Positions 52,666-63,769 of a DNA stretch of 64,000 bases are shown one piece after another. The DNA lies in contig JAMPIV010017780.1 in NCBI GenBank assembly GCA_024509875.1, forward strand, positions 124,001 through 188,000. Direction: 5' to 3'. Each line of letters begins with the position of its first letter. Within the stretch, counting starts at the first letter, position 1. A program made the position numbers and the translations under genes. This DNA is from Oreohelix idahoensis. Its lineage: Eukaryota > Mollusca > Gastropoda > Stylommatophora > Oreohelicidae. The notes under the pieces were generated by a model that searched no databases, was not told where the DNA came from, and saw only the letters and a program-made list of their open reading frames with translations.

Positions 52666-52859
52666 CTGCAGTATCTATTATGGGACTATCTTTACCTTTT
52701 ATATGTCGGCCTACAAGACAATCAGAAATGGCTGCAAGGATTTTTTTAAAGATAAGGTCTCATTTTGCCGCCTCGCTCTCCTGTACTGTATTGTATCCTT
52801 ACGGTACCCAAAGATGCAGCAATAGAGAATGCAGTCAGCAACCCATAGCTTGACTGCTT

Positions 52860-53520
52860 GCGTCAGTGTCAGCGAACCAAGCTGACCAAGACCCTACTCC
52901 ACCTCCACGCTTTTCACTGTGCCCTCATCGTCGCACTAGATTATGATGATTGAGCTGACTGTGCCATTTTAATCCGGATTAGACGAGCAATACTCATTCA
53001 AATTGGCCAAGTATAATGATCTGGTAATGGACTTGAGACATGCGGGTTCACAGCAAAAGTCATAGCAGTTGAGGTAGGTGCAAGAGGTCTAGTGGCTGCC
53101 TCAGTGTATGATCTACTGAAACTATTGGGTGTGAAAGGGCAGTCAAGAACAAGGGCACTTAAGAGGCTCGGTGAAGTGGCAGAAAGGGCTTCATGTTAGC
53201 TGTGGAGCACCTGCAACAGGCTATGGAATTCAGGACAGTAATTTATATACAACATAATGGTTACTTTCACAGTTGTCTGAAGCTGGCAGCGTGGATAAAA
53301 CCAGGATTGAAGTTGAATGTCGCAACCAATTTAGAGTGGGTTCAATTCCCAGCGCAGGCAGGAAAAGACAACAGAAGGCGGACAATTGAGAGTCATGATC
53401 CAAGTGGATACCCACCCCCCAATTGTAAAGAAGATAAAGGGTCAAAACACTTGTCAGATGGGGTGACACTTCTGATGATTAGATTGCCCCTATTGTAATG
53501 CTCTGTATAGTTTCCTATCA
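52860..53520 (+). pseudogene. Degenerate RLE-type LINE 3' fragment
   Basis: Matches the family at 9935-11431. 52945-53200 reads, with stops and shifts, as IELTVPF, the DEQ-SFK-AKY segment, and VEVGARGLVAASVYDLLKLLG-like text near the protein end. 53320-53520 matches its 3' region (GAGAGTCATGATCCAAGTGG, ACACTTGTCAGATGGGGTG). Confidence 0.75.
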
Positions 53521-53631
53521 TGTCACAGAAACACCATACACTTATGTTTTTACAATTTTAATGATAGGCAGTGTTTCAAAAGTCCATGTTCAATTACAGA
53601 TGGGCAGTCAGTACATGGTTACTTACTTACT

Positions 53632-54220
53632 TAGTTGTTCTTCTTCTACCCTGGGGTGCAGAGGTTTGCCAGATAGAGTGCCATACTATCCTGTTGGCTC
53701 CTGGCCTTGTTCCAATCTAGTCCTCGGTCCTTCAGGGATTCTCTAGTATAGTCATCCCAGCGAACTCTGGGTCGTCCTGGGTGTCTGGATCCATGGCTCT
53801 TAGTTTCCCATATTTGTTATGGTAGCTGATCTTCTTCCATTCTGCAAGCTGTCATAATTGGCACTGTTCCACTTGGGTCTGCAAGGGCTGGGTTTTGAGG
53901 CTGTGATGTATCATCTGGTGGTGGACCATGTATGTTGTTACTTCAACCACTTTCCTGAGATGCCTCATTTCTGCTGTTTGGAGCTGGCTTTTGTGGGTTG
54001 CAGTCATTGCCCATGACTCACATCCATATATCAAGACTGGAACATAGGTGGAGCAGTATGGAGCCATTTTCGTCATCTTTCCAATTTCTCTTTTGTTGAG
54101 GATCCTTCCTTTAAGGCCTGAAAAACTCTCCCAGTTGCTTCTCTTTGGGTAGCCAAATCTTCTTTGATGCCTTGCTTCCCTCCTATGACAGCTCCAATGT
54201 ATTTAAAGTGATTGACTTAA
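53632..54220 (-). pseudogene. LINE C 3' fragment
   Basis: Minus-strand LINE remnant. The frame 53852-54076 has VLIYGCESWAMTATHKSQLQ, the thumb segment of this LINE group, then stops. The 3' end has a GAAGAAGAAC tail near 53635-53650. The reverse transcriptase core is absent. Confidence 0.75.
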
Positions 54221-54679
54221 AGAAATGAAATTGTAAACATGAAAATATTCATACTTTATACTCCAGAACAATCCTGCTTCAATTGGTCTTTAAAAAAATA
54301 ATTTGTAACGTTATTTTTAAATACATTGTGGTGCCCTTCTATGGCAGCATCCAAGACTCGACCCTGCATACAATGTATGGTTGGTTTTCCATAGTGCCCT
54401 CACAACATCTGTCACTGGGATTTGCACCTGAGGCCTGTGAATAATAATAATAATAAACATAGGTATATGACAGGTATTATTAGAATGAAAGAGGAGAACA
54501 CTCGACAACAGAAAAATAACAGAAATGATCGGCTCATTGAGGAATTGAACCAGGGACTATCTGAAATGGCTCGCTATGCGAATCATCTTTTTGATACACT
54601 CTCAGACGTCAACTTGAATATGTTCAGTGAAAGCAGTGGCAAACTTGGTGCTATTTGTATCTATAGGGTTTGTCCAGGC
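54221..54679. other. No supported gene; AAT microsatellite
   Basis: An AAT repeat lies at about 54438-54455. The 97-codon frame that starts at 54422 runs into LINE B sequence. It has a plausible helical stretch but no recognisable family. Confidence 0.4.
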
Positions 54680-54800
54680 AGTCCTTATTTAGGATCCCCA
54701 GGGAGAGAACGGTAGAGAGACCAAGGAACACATGGAGAAGAGAACTGAAGACATGAAGACATGGAAAGACCTTGAGCTGATGGCACAGTAAAGATGATTT
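54680..54800 (+). pseudogene. LINE B 3' scrap
   Basis: CAGTCCTTATTTAGGATCCCCAGGGAGAGAACG, ACACATGGAGAAGAGAACTG and TTGAGCTGATGGCACAG match LINE B from its FWNPQGKRG segment. Very diverged. Confidence 0.75.
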
Positions 54801-55023
54801 CTTTGCTGTAGTAAAGACTTAAGTAAATGGCCTGTTATCCATTCACCTCACTATATATTTTGGCATTCATCATTTAAAAGGAGAGTTGTGTGCATATTAT
54901 CTCATAGAGGAGTGTTATCTCTTGTACTAATGGGTCATGCTTGTAGACAAAAATTGTTTACACTTTAGCAAATACAAATGTGACCTGTGTTGACAGAGAT
55001 AAGCGCTAACAAAAGATGTAGGC

Positions 55024-56082
55024 CAGTTGTTCTCACCTTGGGGTAAGCGTAACCTCAGGGGATACTGCAAGTTTGTCGAGAGTGCACGAGGAATATTTCA
55101 TTCGTAACTATATTATCTTATTGCAATATTCCTAAAATAGCAGCGCTCTTGAATAAAAAAAGCTGTGGTTTGGAGAGAAAACGGTGAATTCTGTTCTCAA
55201 TCACAACTAAAGCAGGAAACAAACTGAAGGTTGAACGTAACATGCGGGTATCTCTTTCTAAAGCTGTACCAAGAATAAAACTGTTGGTTGACAAGAAACA
55301 GAATCAAGTGTCTCACAAATTTATTGGACTGTGTTGTGATAAACCTTTGACATTGACATGACACTAAAATAGTATTATTTACCGAATACAATTTTCTTAA
55401 TGAATAATTAATTAATCTGTTTATTTTTTTTTGTGTGCATATGCATAGTAAAATGCATAGTAATTTATTTAATACAGGGTACGGGAAGGTTTACTAAAAG
55501 CCAAGGATGTACGGTAAGGTTTACTAAAAGCCAAAGGGGTACAGGAAGGTTTACTAAATGTCAAGGGGGTGTATGGGAAGGTTTACTAAATGTCAAGGGG
55601 GCACGGGAAGGTTTACTAAAAGCCAGAGGTGCACTGAAAGGTTTACTAAAAGCCAGGGGTGTACAGAAGGTTTATTAAAAGTCAAGGGTGTAATGGAAGG
55701 TTTACTAAAAGCCAGGGGTGTACTGGAAGGTTTATTAAAAGTCAAGGGTGTACTGGAAGGTTTACTAAAAGCCAGGAGTGTACTGGAAGGTTTACTAAAA
55801 GCCAGGAGTGTACTGGAAGGTTTACTAAAAGCCAGGAGTGTACTGGAAGGTTTACTAAAAGCCAGGAGTGTACTGGAAGGTTTACTAAAAGCCAGGAGTG
55901 TACTGGAAGGTTTACTAAAAGCCAGGAGTGTACTGGAAGGTTTACTAAAAGCCAAGGGTGTACTGGAAGGTTTACTAAAAGCCAAGGGTGTACTGGAAGG
56001 TTTACTAAAAGTCAAGGGTGTACTGGAAGGTTTACTAAAAGCCAAGGGGGTACGGGGAACAGAAAAAGGTTGAGAACCCGAA
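55024..56082. mobile_element. hAT MITE with internal minisatellite
   Basis: The left end is CAGTTGTTCTCACCTTGGGG and the right end, inverted, TCGGGTTCTCAACCTTTTTC. ATGTAG repeats on both sides (55016-55021 and 56083-56088), part of an 8-bp duplication. It shares GGGTATCTCTTT, GAAACAGAATCAAG and the GGAAGGTTTACTAAAAGCCA unit with the 475-bp relative at 58617-59091. Confidence 0.75.
55480..56055. repeat. 30-bp minisatellite, about 19 units
   Basis: Unit TACTGGAAGGTTTACTAAAA plus GCCAGGAGTG, very regular from 55680 on and more variable (28-33 bp) at the left. The relative at 58617 has one unit only. All three frames on both strands stay open because the unit length is a multiple of three. Confidence 0.95.
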
Positions 56083-57559
56083 ATGTAGATCTAATACAAT
56101 CCACTATGTGATATTATGCAATACTTATGTAGGACACCATGTGATTTACACATGAGAGTGTCAGTGAAACCGAAAACTAGTAATCAGTAAACGGAGGAAA
56201 ACTGCCTGTTGCGTCAAGTGTAGTAGACGCTGTGTAAATAGTCTTGTAATCTGTCTGCCTTGCAAGATAATGGCCACAATAAATACTGCTGACCCTGGAT
56301 ACTGGAATGTGTTGCTATGGTCACGAGTTTACACTAAAAAGCAGTGGGAGTTATTGTTCTTGTTGATCACAATCGACATCACTGCACTTCGGGCAAACCC
56401 ATGGGTGCTCAGTCTCCCTCAGCAAATGTCGCTGGGTATGAATGCAAACTGTTCCTGTAGCGCGCTGGTTGTTGTCGTAAAACGTGTGTGTAAACCCACT
56501 TCTTAGTTAAATCACTATGTCGAGATACAAATATCTCTCAGCCAATCAACGAGCACCGTTCACCAGTCTTGTGAATCTTGAACTAAGATATGGCTGAAGT
56601 GGCGATTTCTACGCATATATCACAGATAGAGACCATCTGTGTACCCAAGTGTTTCGACTTTAAGTATTCCTTGTACTGTCCGACGCAGAATGTAGCATAT
56701 TAGTTAGCTTAGACTATCTACATACCGTACCCAATTGTCCAAACATCATGTTGACTTGAAGTATTCCCTGTATTGTCCGACGCAATATATGTCATTTTGC
56801 ATCATGGTTCCTTTCGTCGTTTCGTTCCAAATTTATTTTCGTGCTGTGCCGCACCTTGCCCGCTGATTCTTCCCCATATCTTACTGGGCCGCCTTCATTT
56901 CATTATTTTCTGTGCTTCTTTCATATGGCCGTTCGTGGCGTATTTTCCCTGGGCTGTTCTGCTGCGATGTGCATGTGACTTGACAGAAATCACTTATTTT
57001 TCAATGGCGGTTGCGCTGTGTTATAACCGACGGACTTAACGTGCCTCTCTTGAAGGCAAAAATCTCAAGTGAAAAAAACAATGCATAAACATTACCCTTA
57101 GTTCTTAAGTTCAAGTTTATGACCCCACAACCTTCCTAGCCTCTCACATCACCCCGGTACCCCGGCTAAAGGGGGGGAAAAAAACACGAAAATAAATCCA
57201 GTTCGCTTGACAATATCCTAGCTGTATTTGAATATATATAAACACAAGTGGTGTTTATGCAGCTAAACAAAATGTGCGTAGTTAATAGTATACTAATAGT
57301 GCAAACTTTGGTCATATTTTTTATTTACCGTTATCTGTTAACAGACACACGAAGTCAATTACAACAGTTACTGTTTTTAAACTTTCGTCTGATGGGTGTG
57401 TACTACTGTACTGTGTCTAGCTACCCTCGTATCAGTACATGCTACACTGTTTGACCCATGAACATGGAAATTATGTACCAGTAATTTTGTGTGAATATAC
57501 GCGCGCGCGTGTGTGTTTTCTCCCCAGTCCCGGAACGGCAGTCTCTCACACCTGTCATG
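56083..57559. other. Mostly no gene seen; one RNase H LINE relic
   Basis: 56368-56480 on the minus strand resembles the C-terminal PWVCPKC-type segment of the relic at 57560-57930. Elsewhere no coding region is supported. TTGTACTGTCCGACGCAGAATGT (near 56670) recurs at about 56770. A GCGCGCGTGTG run lies at 57501-57515. Confidence 0.45.
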
Positions 57560-57930
57560 TTATTGTTGAACAGAATCGACATCATTGCACTCCGGGCAAA
57601 CCCATAGGTGCTCAATCTCCTTCAGAATATGTCGAAGAGTGTGAATGTAAACTGTTCCTGTAGCTCGCTGGTTAAATACATGACGGATGCATCCTCTCAT
57701 ACGCCCATTTCTGCTAGCCTTACGTCTGATGCCAGATACCAACAGTCTTAACCTTGATGATTCATCTATTGCAGTGTCATTCTCTAACAGGCGATCATTA
57801 ATTGTTCTCAGTATCTCTCCCTTATCCATATCTAATGTCGCCACTGTGGGTGCTCTTGATGCTAGTCTGTCAGCTCTCATTACCACATACCCCTGCATGA
57901 CCAGGACAGTAGATCCACACCAGCTCTTGT
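57560..57930 (-). pseudogene. C-terminal relic of an RNase H-bearing LINE
   Basis: Minus-strand frame of 112 codons. Near its start RADRLAS is like the last RNase H motif (GNE-ADRLA). It ends EHLWVCPECND, a C-x2-C pair often found at LINE C-termini. No intact catalytic domain. The assignment rests on these two short segments. Confidence 0.4.
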
Positions 57931-58139
57931 AGACTCGAAGCTTCTATGAATGTTTTCCATTCATGACGTAGCCAACCATTTTGAACCTGTCATGCTGTTA
58001 ACAAGGGGAAAGGGTTTGTGATATCCCGGGGGTATCTGGGATGACACCCAATTCACTATTCATCTGTCATCATCAGTATGCTAGGTATTGAAGATACTGA
58101 TAACAATCTAAACTGGGAATAGCTGTGTTTTTCATCATC

Positions 58140-58470
58140 ATTACCATCGTCTTCGGCTCCCTGAGGAGTATAGGCGTTCAACAAATTCATACTAAATCCT
58201 CATGACCTGTGCCGTTCTTTCAATATCTTTCAATGTCCTCCCCGTCAGTTCTTTTTCCATTGTGCCCTAGTGTCTTCTTTTTCCTCTGCCACCTTATGGA
58301 TTTCAGAATGAACTATCTTGAAGTTATTATTATTATCAACCAGTTTCCTTAGTGTGTATGTCCAATCCAGCACGAGCGGCCTCTTCTCGCCTCTTCGTTT
58401 CATTGGTGCCTGTCTGGTTATTGCCATCAGTTTCAGCTGACCCAAACAGGCACACCAGGTTGTTAAAAAA
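58140..58470 (-). pseudogene. LINE B-like 3' fragment, minus strand
   Basis: Minus strand reads a TYTLRKLVDN-like segment (LINE B: HTLRKPVDS) and later the 3' TTGTTGAACGCCTATACTCCTCAGGGAG, matching GAAGGCCTATGCTCC. Highly diverged, with a 30-bp internal TAA-rich insertion. Confidence 0.65.
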
Positions 58471-58616
58471 CTGCCAGAGCGCTGTTGTCTATGAAAAGAA
58501 TATGTACTCACGCACTCTCTTGTTTTCTCTCTATCGTGTGCGAGGCATGTGTATGTGGTGCGCTTTCATTTTTGTTCTTAACTTGCGTCCTGCTTAACGT
58601 CGGTCTTACCTTAGTA

Positions 58617-59091
58617 CAGCGTTTCCCAACTTGGGGTTCTAGAAGTTTGTTGGGGGGGGAGGGGGGGGGGGGGGGGGAATATATTATCATACTGAAATAT
58701 TTCGCAAGTAATAGCGTTAGTAAAAACAACGAGAGGGAGAGGGAGATAGCACGGCGAGTCATGTTCTCAATCAAATCCACAGCAAGAAACAAACCGGACA
58801 TGATATACGGGTATCTCTTTTAAAAAATTAAACTTTAGTTGAGAAACGGAATCAAGGTTTGGTCTAATTTATTTTGCTCTGTTTTTGGTAAACACTAAGC
58901 AACCTTGTAAAGCTAAAAATGTTATGTCTTGATATCTTTATGAAAAAATTAATGATCTATTAATTTATTGTTATATGCGCATATACATGGTAAACTCTAG
59001 AATTTGTCCCTGTCGTATTGTAAAGAGGAGTGCGGGAAAGTTTACTAAAAGCCAAGGGGTTGCGGGGTCCAAAAAACGTTGAGAACCACTG
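58617..59091. mobile_element. hAT MITE, 475 bp, single-unit relative of 55024
   Basis: The ends are CAGCGTTTCCCAACTTGGGG and, inverted, CAGTGGTTCTCAACG. Duplications CCTTAGTA and CCTTGGTA match 7 of 8. Contains a 26-base G-rich run (58652-58677) and one TTTACTAAAAGCCAAGGGGT unit. Confidence 0.85.
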
Positions 59092-59393
59092 CCTTGGTAT
59101 TTCGCTGTAATCACATGACCTCTCAAACCACGTGGTGTCAATGTTGTGTCACACGAAGGATTGGCTGTGGACTAGTTACCGATGCAAATAGTTCGCTAGT
59201 ACCCGGATCAGTGGTTCTAAAAACCTTTTGGCGGTTTCGCGTGTTGAGTTCATCTGTTGAGATGTAATTGTCCCATTTCTGTTTAATATAATTTTAATTT
59301 TTTATGAAAACGAAAACCCTGACAGAATGCAAATTACACATTTCACTAGACCATTTATTGTTGAATGTAAAATTTCATTTACGGACATATATG

Positions 59394-59544
59394 CAGGGCC
59401 GGATTTAGACATGGTGAGGCTCTGTTTGGCAATTGGTACTAACAGAATAAAGCCGTGTAACAACTGAACTTGGCATGAGAGACCCCTTCAGACGGTGAGA
59501 CCCTAGGCTGTAGCTTATTTAACTTATGACTAAATCCGGCACTG
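59394..59544. mobile_element. Short hAT-like MITE, 151 bp
   Basis: The ends are CAGGGCCGGATTTAGAC and CTAAATCCGGCACTG, a common hAT terminal form. Flanks CATATATG and GTTATATG match 6 of 8. No coding. Confidence 0.75.
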
Positions 59545-59962
59545 GTTATATGTACTGGACACATAACAAGCTATACGTCAAAGATACAATTCTTTGATCG
59601 TGTTTATTCCCGATCATTATTTTCCATCATACTCCCTACAGAAGATGTAGCCGCTGCTGCAGCTGAAGCCTACACCCATCAGTCACACGCTCTTACAGCA
59701 GTGGTATTAGTTTTGCATGAAATTGCCAACGCCATGTACAACCTTATATTAGTTGTCGTGTATAACATGTCTGTCTCTTCAGAGACCCCCAGGACATTCT
59801 CCATCAGCTTTACTTAAGAAATGTCAGACTCTTGTCACAAGTGCAGGTCACAGGTCATCAGCAAGATCTATCTTATTTCTTGCATTGCTTCTAATGCTGA
59901 CCATTCTTTGCCCCGTGTAGTCCCCGGAGACAGAAATAATAGGGGCACTGCTCCTACATGCA
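59545..59962. other. No confident gene; possible small exon
   Basis: An acceptor-like tract (TTTTCCATCATACTCCCTACAG) ends at 59641. The sequence after it stays open in the phase expected from NRF exon 3 (EDVAAAAAEAYTHQSHALTA). A donor-like GTATTA begins at 59704. Without homology this is only a candidate. Confidence 0.25.
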
Positions 59963-60112
59963 TATCATGAGGTTGGGCAACCTCATTGTGTAAAACAAAG
60001 TGCTACAGAAACAACTGGAGCACGAGCACATGAATGCTGTCATGTAGGCTTTCTGGAATGGTGCCAGCTTCAGTGGTGGCTCCATGCTCCAGATGGACCA
60101 AAGAGGGGAATA
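59963..60112 (+). repeat. Dispersed repeat, copy 3
   Basis: Same word order as at 38462 and 39030 (CATGAGGTTGGGCAACCTCA, CTACAGAAACAACTG, GGTGGCTCCATGCT), then an AATAAATAAATG tail. Confidence 0.6.
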
Positions 60113-60458
60113 AATAAATGATTTCTTTTTTAAATCCAGTGGTTGTTACTACATCTGATGTCACATCTTATTATATTACCACACCTAATGTCACATCTTA
60201 TTATATTACTGTCGTAAATTTAGATAGGTTTGAAAGTTATTTATGGTCCCGCCTGAGTAGAGTGGATGGTGATAGTACGTGAGAAGTAAAGATGTGAGAA
60301 TAGATTTCACGAGTGAATAGTTTAAGGAGAAGATCTGTCTCTGGAATGAGTAGTTTCTCTAGTTCAGCCTATCTATACGACTATATTTGAGTACAAGATA
60401 ATCTTGCACCTCCCTATATCTAGAAATATAAGTTTAACTAAACACACACACACAATTA
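60113..60458. other. No gene seen
   Basis: Non-coding. CACATCTTATTATATTAC is repeated at about 60164-60180 and 60192-60210, and a CACACACACACA run lies just before the Tc1 element. Confidence 0.5.
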
Positions 60459-62002
60459 TACTAGTCACAAAAAGTAGGGGATATTTTAAGATGGTATGTA
60501 TTATTTTACAAAAGAGTGGATTTCGTATTTTAATGGTTGTACGGACATATCGAGCACGCTCTTCTCCACTCTCACGTGCAATATCATGTTGACTTGGTGA
60601 CTCGTGATGAGTAAGCCAATCCCAAGAACAGAAGTGGGGCCCATCCGTAAAGTTCACACATTATTCTTTTTCACAAAAATGCGTGTATCTCGGGTTTGAT
60701 GAACACTACTCACCATGGACAGGTATAAAAAGACTCTGCAACAGATAAAATTTCTTTTCTTCGTCATGGAACGTTTGACAGAACAGCAGAGATGGATAGG
60801 CATAGGCATGTTGCAAACCGGAAGTCAGCAAGTGGATGCTGCTCAGAACCTCAATGTTTCACAGTCAGTTGTCAGCAGACTGTGGAACAGGTATCAACAT
60901 TTCCGCACAATGGCTGATCTGCCTCGGACTGGCCGCCCAAGAGTCACTACACGCCGCCAAGATCAACTTCTTGTTACTCAGGACATCAGAACTCGGACTC
61001 TAAATGCTACTCAACTTCAGCAACACCTTCAACAGACCACTGGGATCCGGGTCTCAACTCAGACAGTACGAAACCGTTTGCACCAAGTGCAACTGGCCTC
61101 ACGCAGACCGTTTGTAGCTTTGCCCATGTCACCACAACACAGGCGAGCAAGAATGGATTGGTGCCAACGTCATCATCGGTGGACCAATCAACAGTGGGCA
61201 TCAGTGATGTTTTCTGATGAGTCCCGTTTCGTTTTGGATTTTCATGATCGTCGATTACGTGTCTGGCGACGGCGAGGTCAGCGTTACCAGCCTCCTGCAA
61301 CTGTTGCACACAACCGTTATGGAGGTGGCAGTGTAATGGTGTGGGCAGGCATCTGTATGAATGACAGGACCGACCTTCACATATGCCAGGTCAATATCAC
61401 AGGGCTCTACTACCGTGACAACATCATCGAGCCTATTGTTGTGCCATTTGCTCAACGGCACGGACCAGATTTCATCTTCCAGGATGACAATGCACGTCCT
61501 CACCGTGCTCGCGTCGTCCAAGATCACCTTCAGATGCAGCATATCCGAACGTTACCGTGGCCGCCGATGTCCCCCGACCTGTCTCCTATTGAGCATTTGT
61601 GGGACCTCCTGAATAGACGCGTCCAACAACGTCCAGCCGCTCCATAGACTCTTCAGCAGTTAGCCCAGGCCCTTCAGCAGGAGTGGCAGAGAATTCCTCA
61701 AGACAACATCAGAAGGCTTATTTGCAGTATGAGACGTCGTTGCAATGCATGTTTAGCGGCAAACGGGGGCCCTACACGTTTTTAGAAATATTGGAATATT
61801 TTTGTGACAATGAAGTACCTACCCCGCCTTGGTTGCCAGTGCGACTAAAATCATGTGAGTAAAGCCATAACACTTCTTATACCGCAAATGTCTTGTTATG
61901 ATGCTCAAGTTTACTTGTACGAAGGAATAAATGAACTAATTTGAAATATGTTGTCTTTGGATAACTTTTAAATTCAATATCCCCTACTTTCTGTGACCAG
62001 TA
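60459..62002 (+). mobile_element. Tc1/mariner-type transposon, complete ends
   Basis: Terminal repeats TACTAGTCACAAAAAGTAGG and, inverted, TACTGGTCACAGAAAGTAGG; similarity continues through GGGATATT. The TA target duplication is on both sides (60457-60458 and 62003-62004). Contains one transposase gene broken by a single stop. Confidence 0.92.
60766..61785 (+). pseudogene. Tc1-like DD34E transposase with one premature stop
   Basis: The frame is open from 60715, but MERLTEQQRW at 60766 is the likelier start. The N-terminal part has a paired-like helix-turn-helix (AAQNLNVSQSVVSRLWNRY), a GRPR hook and a second helix-turn-helix (TQTVRNRLHQ). Catalytic acids are MFSDESRF, FQDDNARPH and SPIEHLWD; 34 residues separate the second D from E, which defines DD34E. 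A TAG at 61645-61647 cuts off ~46 codons. The same frame then continues cleanly to a natural stop at 61783-61785, so this is a recent single lesion. The lost part lies beyond the catalytic E, so loss of activity is likely but not certain. Confidence 0.9.
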
Positions 62003-62004
62003 TA

Positions 62005-62989
62005 TGTGACAACAAGACACACAAACGTGAAAAACTATGGTAAATTGGGTATGGGTCTGACCAACACACAAAGGTAAGTTCTTTTGTTGTTTATTATCAT
62101 TAAACTTTACAACATCGAATATCTAAAGAAAGATCAAACAAAATCAGCATGTCATACATAGAAAAAAAAAATACAGAATACATGTGCCCTCCCCCTTATT
62201 GAGAAAGAAAGAACCCAACAAGTTAATAACCCCAAAGGTCAAAGGTTAGCACTATGTTATAGCATAGACAGTAAAGAGAAGAACAAAGTTCCCACTAAAT
62301 ACTATCCAGTAAAGTAAACAATATTTAAGCAAAGAAAATGAATGATGGTACAGTTTTTTTTAACTAAGAAAATATTCACTCTCTCTGTCACTTGTGGCCA
62401 CATCAATACGTGTACCCTATTCTGGTGATATCCTTTTGAAATTACGATGGTTCCTGAATATATAAAGTGTCAGGGGTATTATACAAGTCGGCCCCAGTCC
62501 ACCCTCTATAACAAATAACATTTTTAGGAGGGGGACGCCAAAGTTGGTGGTGTATTCCTGGATCAACAAATGTCACGTCGAATAGTTAATGTAGAACCGA
62601 GATCTGGTGTTCACAGCAAACAGTGAAAGAATTCTTCCAGTATTTGAAAAAAAAAAAACTCTAGTTGCTAAAAACTGTTAATTATTGTTAAATGATGATG
62701 ATGGTAAATCCTATCGGCTGGCTTTGTGGTGAATGCCGATTTTGAAACTGCGTAACTTGCTGGATAAATCCGTTGATACGACTGTCAAAAGTCGGGAGAA
62801 CTGTTATATCTTTCACACTCCAGTGGGCTGATAAATTGCAAAAAAAAAAATCTGGGTATTTGTAATTCCAGTTAACTTTACTATTTAAAAATGTTTATGT
62901 GTCCATCTGGCCAATCCTGTTCACAGCTGAACTTAGGGACGTGTAAGCCAAGAATAAAGATAAAGAAATTATCAAATCGGTCGCGGTTT
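62005..62989. other. No gene seen
   Basis: AT-rich, with short A/T runs. No motif or repeat ends were recognised. Confidence 0.5.
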
Positions 62990-63755
62990 GCACAAGGAGG
63001 AAGCTGTATCAAGAACAAAAATGGTGTAATATTACTTGATGAGAAAGACATATCAAACAGATGGGCAGAATACGTAAAAGAACTATTTGAGGACAACAGA
63101 GGTAAAAAAACCATCACCAGATTCTAATGAAGGCCCAAACATTCTCAGATCAGAAGTAGAGAATGCCATACATATGATACAAAAAGGAAAATCAGCAGGC
63201 ATGGATACCATAAAAATTTAAATGATAGAAGCTCTGGAGAGCTTTGGTATAGATACAATCACAGATCTATGCAACGATATACACAATACAGGATATATAC
63301 CACACAACATGAAGACATCAGTTTTATAACATTGCCCAAAAAACCAAATGCAACAGAATGTTCAGACTTTAGAACAATCAGCCTGATGAGTCATGCAATT
63401 AAGATACTGCTCAAAATAATACAGGAAAGAATAAAAAGTAAGGTAGACAGCGAAATCAAGAAGAACAGTTTGGTTTTAGATGTAACAGTGGAACAAGAGA
63501 GGCAATATTTTGCCTAAGAATATTAGCAGAAAAAATATACAGAGGTCCAAAAAAGTATGTACATGTGCTTCATTGACTATAAGAAGGCTTTTGACAGAGT
63601 CCATCATGAGAAAATAATTGAATGCCTCGAAGACATAGGTATTGATGGAAAAGATATAAGAATACTCAGTAACCTTTATTGGGAGCAAACTGCCACAGTA
63701 AGATCTGGATGGAATTATTCATCATACATTGACATAAAAGGTAGAAGGGGAACGA
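62990..63755 (+). pseudogene. LINE D reverse transcriptase fragment
   Basis: Broken plus-strand frames give reverse transcriptase text in order: DEKDISNRWAEYVKELFED, GKSAGMDTIK, LPKKPNATECSDFRTISLMS, and CFIDYKKAFDRVHHEKIIEC followed by LYWEQTATVRSG. Stops and shifts occur between the segments. The palm's second catalytic pair is not reached. The family differs from LINE A and B (FIDYKKAFDRVHHEK style) and is unassigned. Confidence 0.8.
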
Positions 63756-63769
63756 CTAAGTAAGTAACG

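Noticed and set aside
55558..56111. Three long overlapping repeat frames
   Set aside because: Produced by the 30-bp array in a hAT MITE; open in several frames at once, with no codon or family signal.
56773..57039. 88-codon hydrophobic frame as a missing NRF membrane exon
   Set aside because: No acyltransferase-3 motifs and no convincing splice sites in the needed phase.
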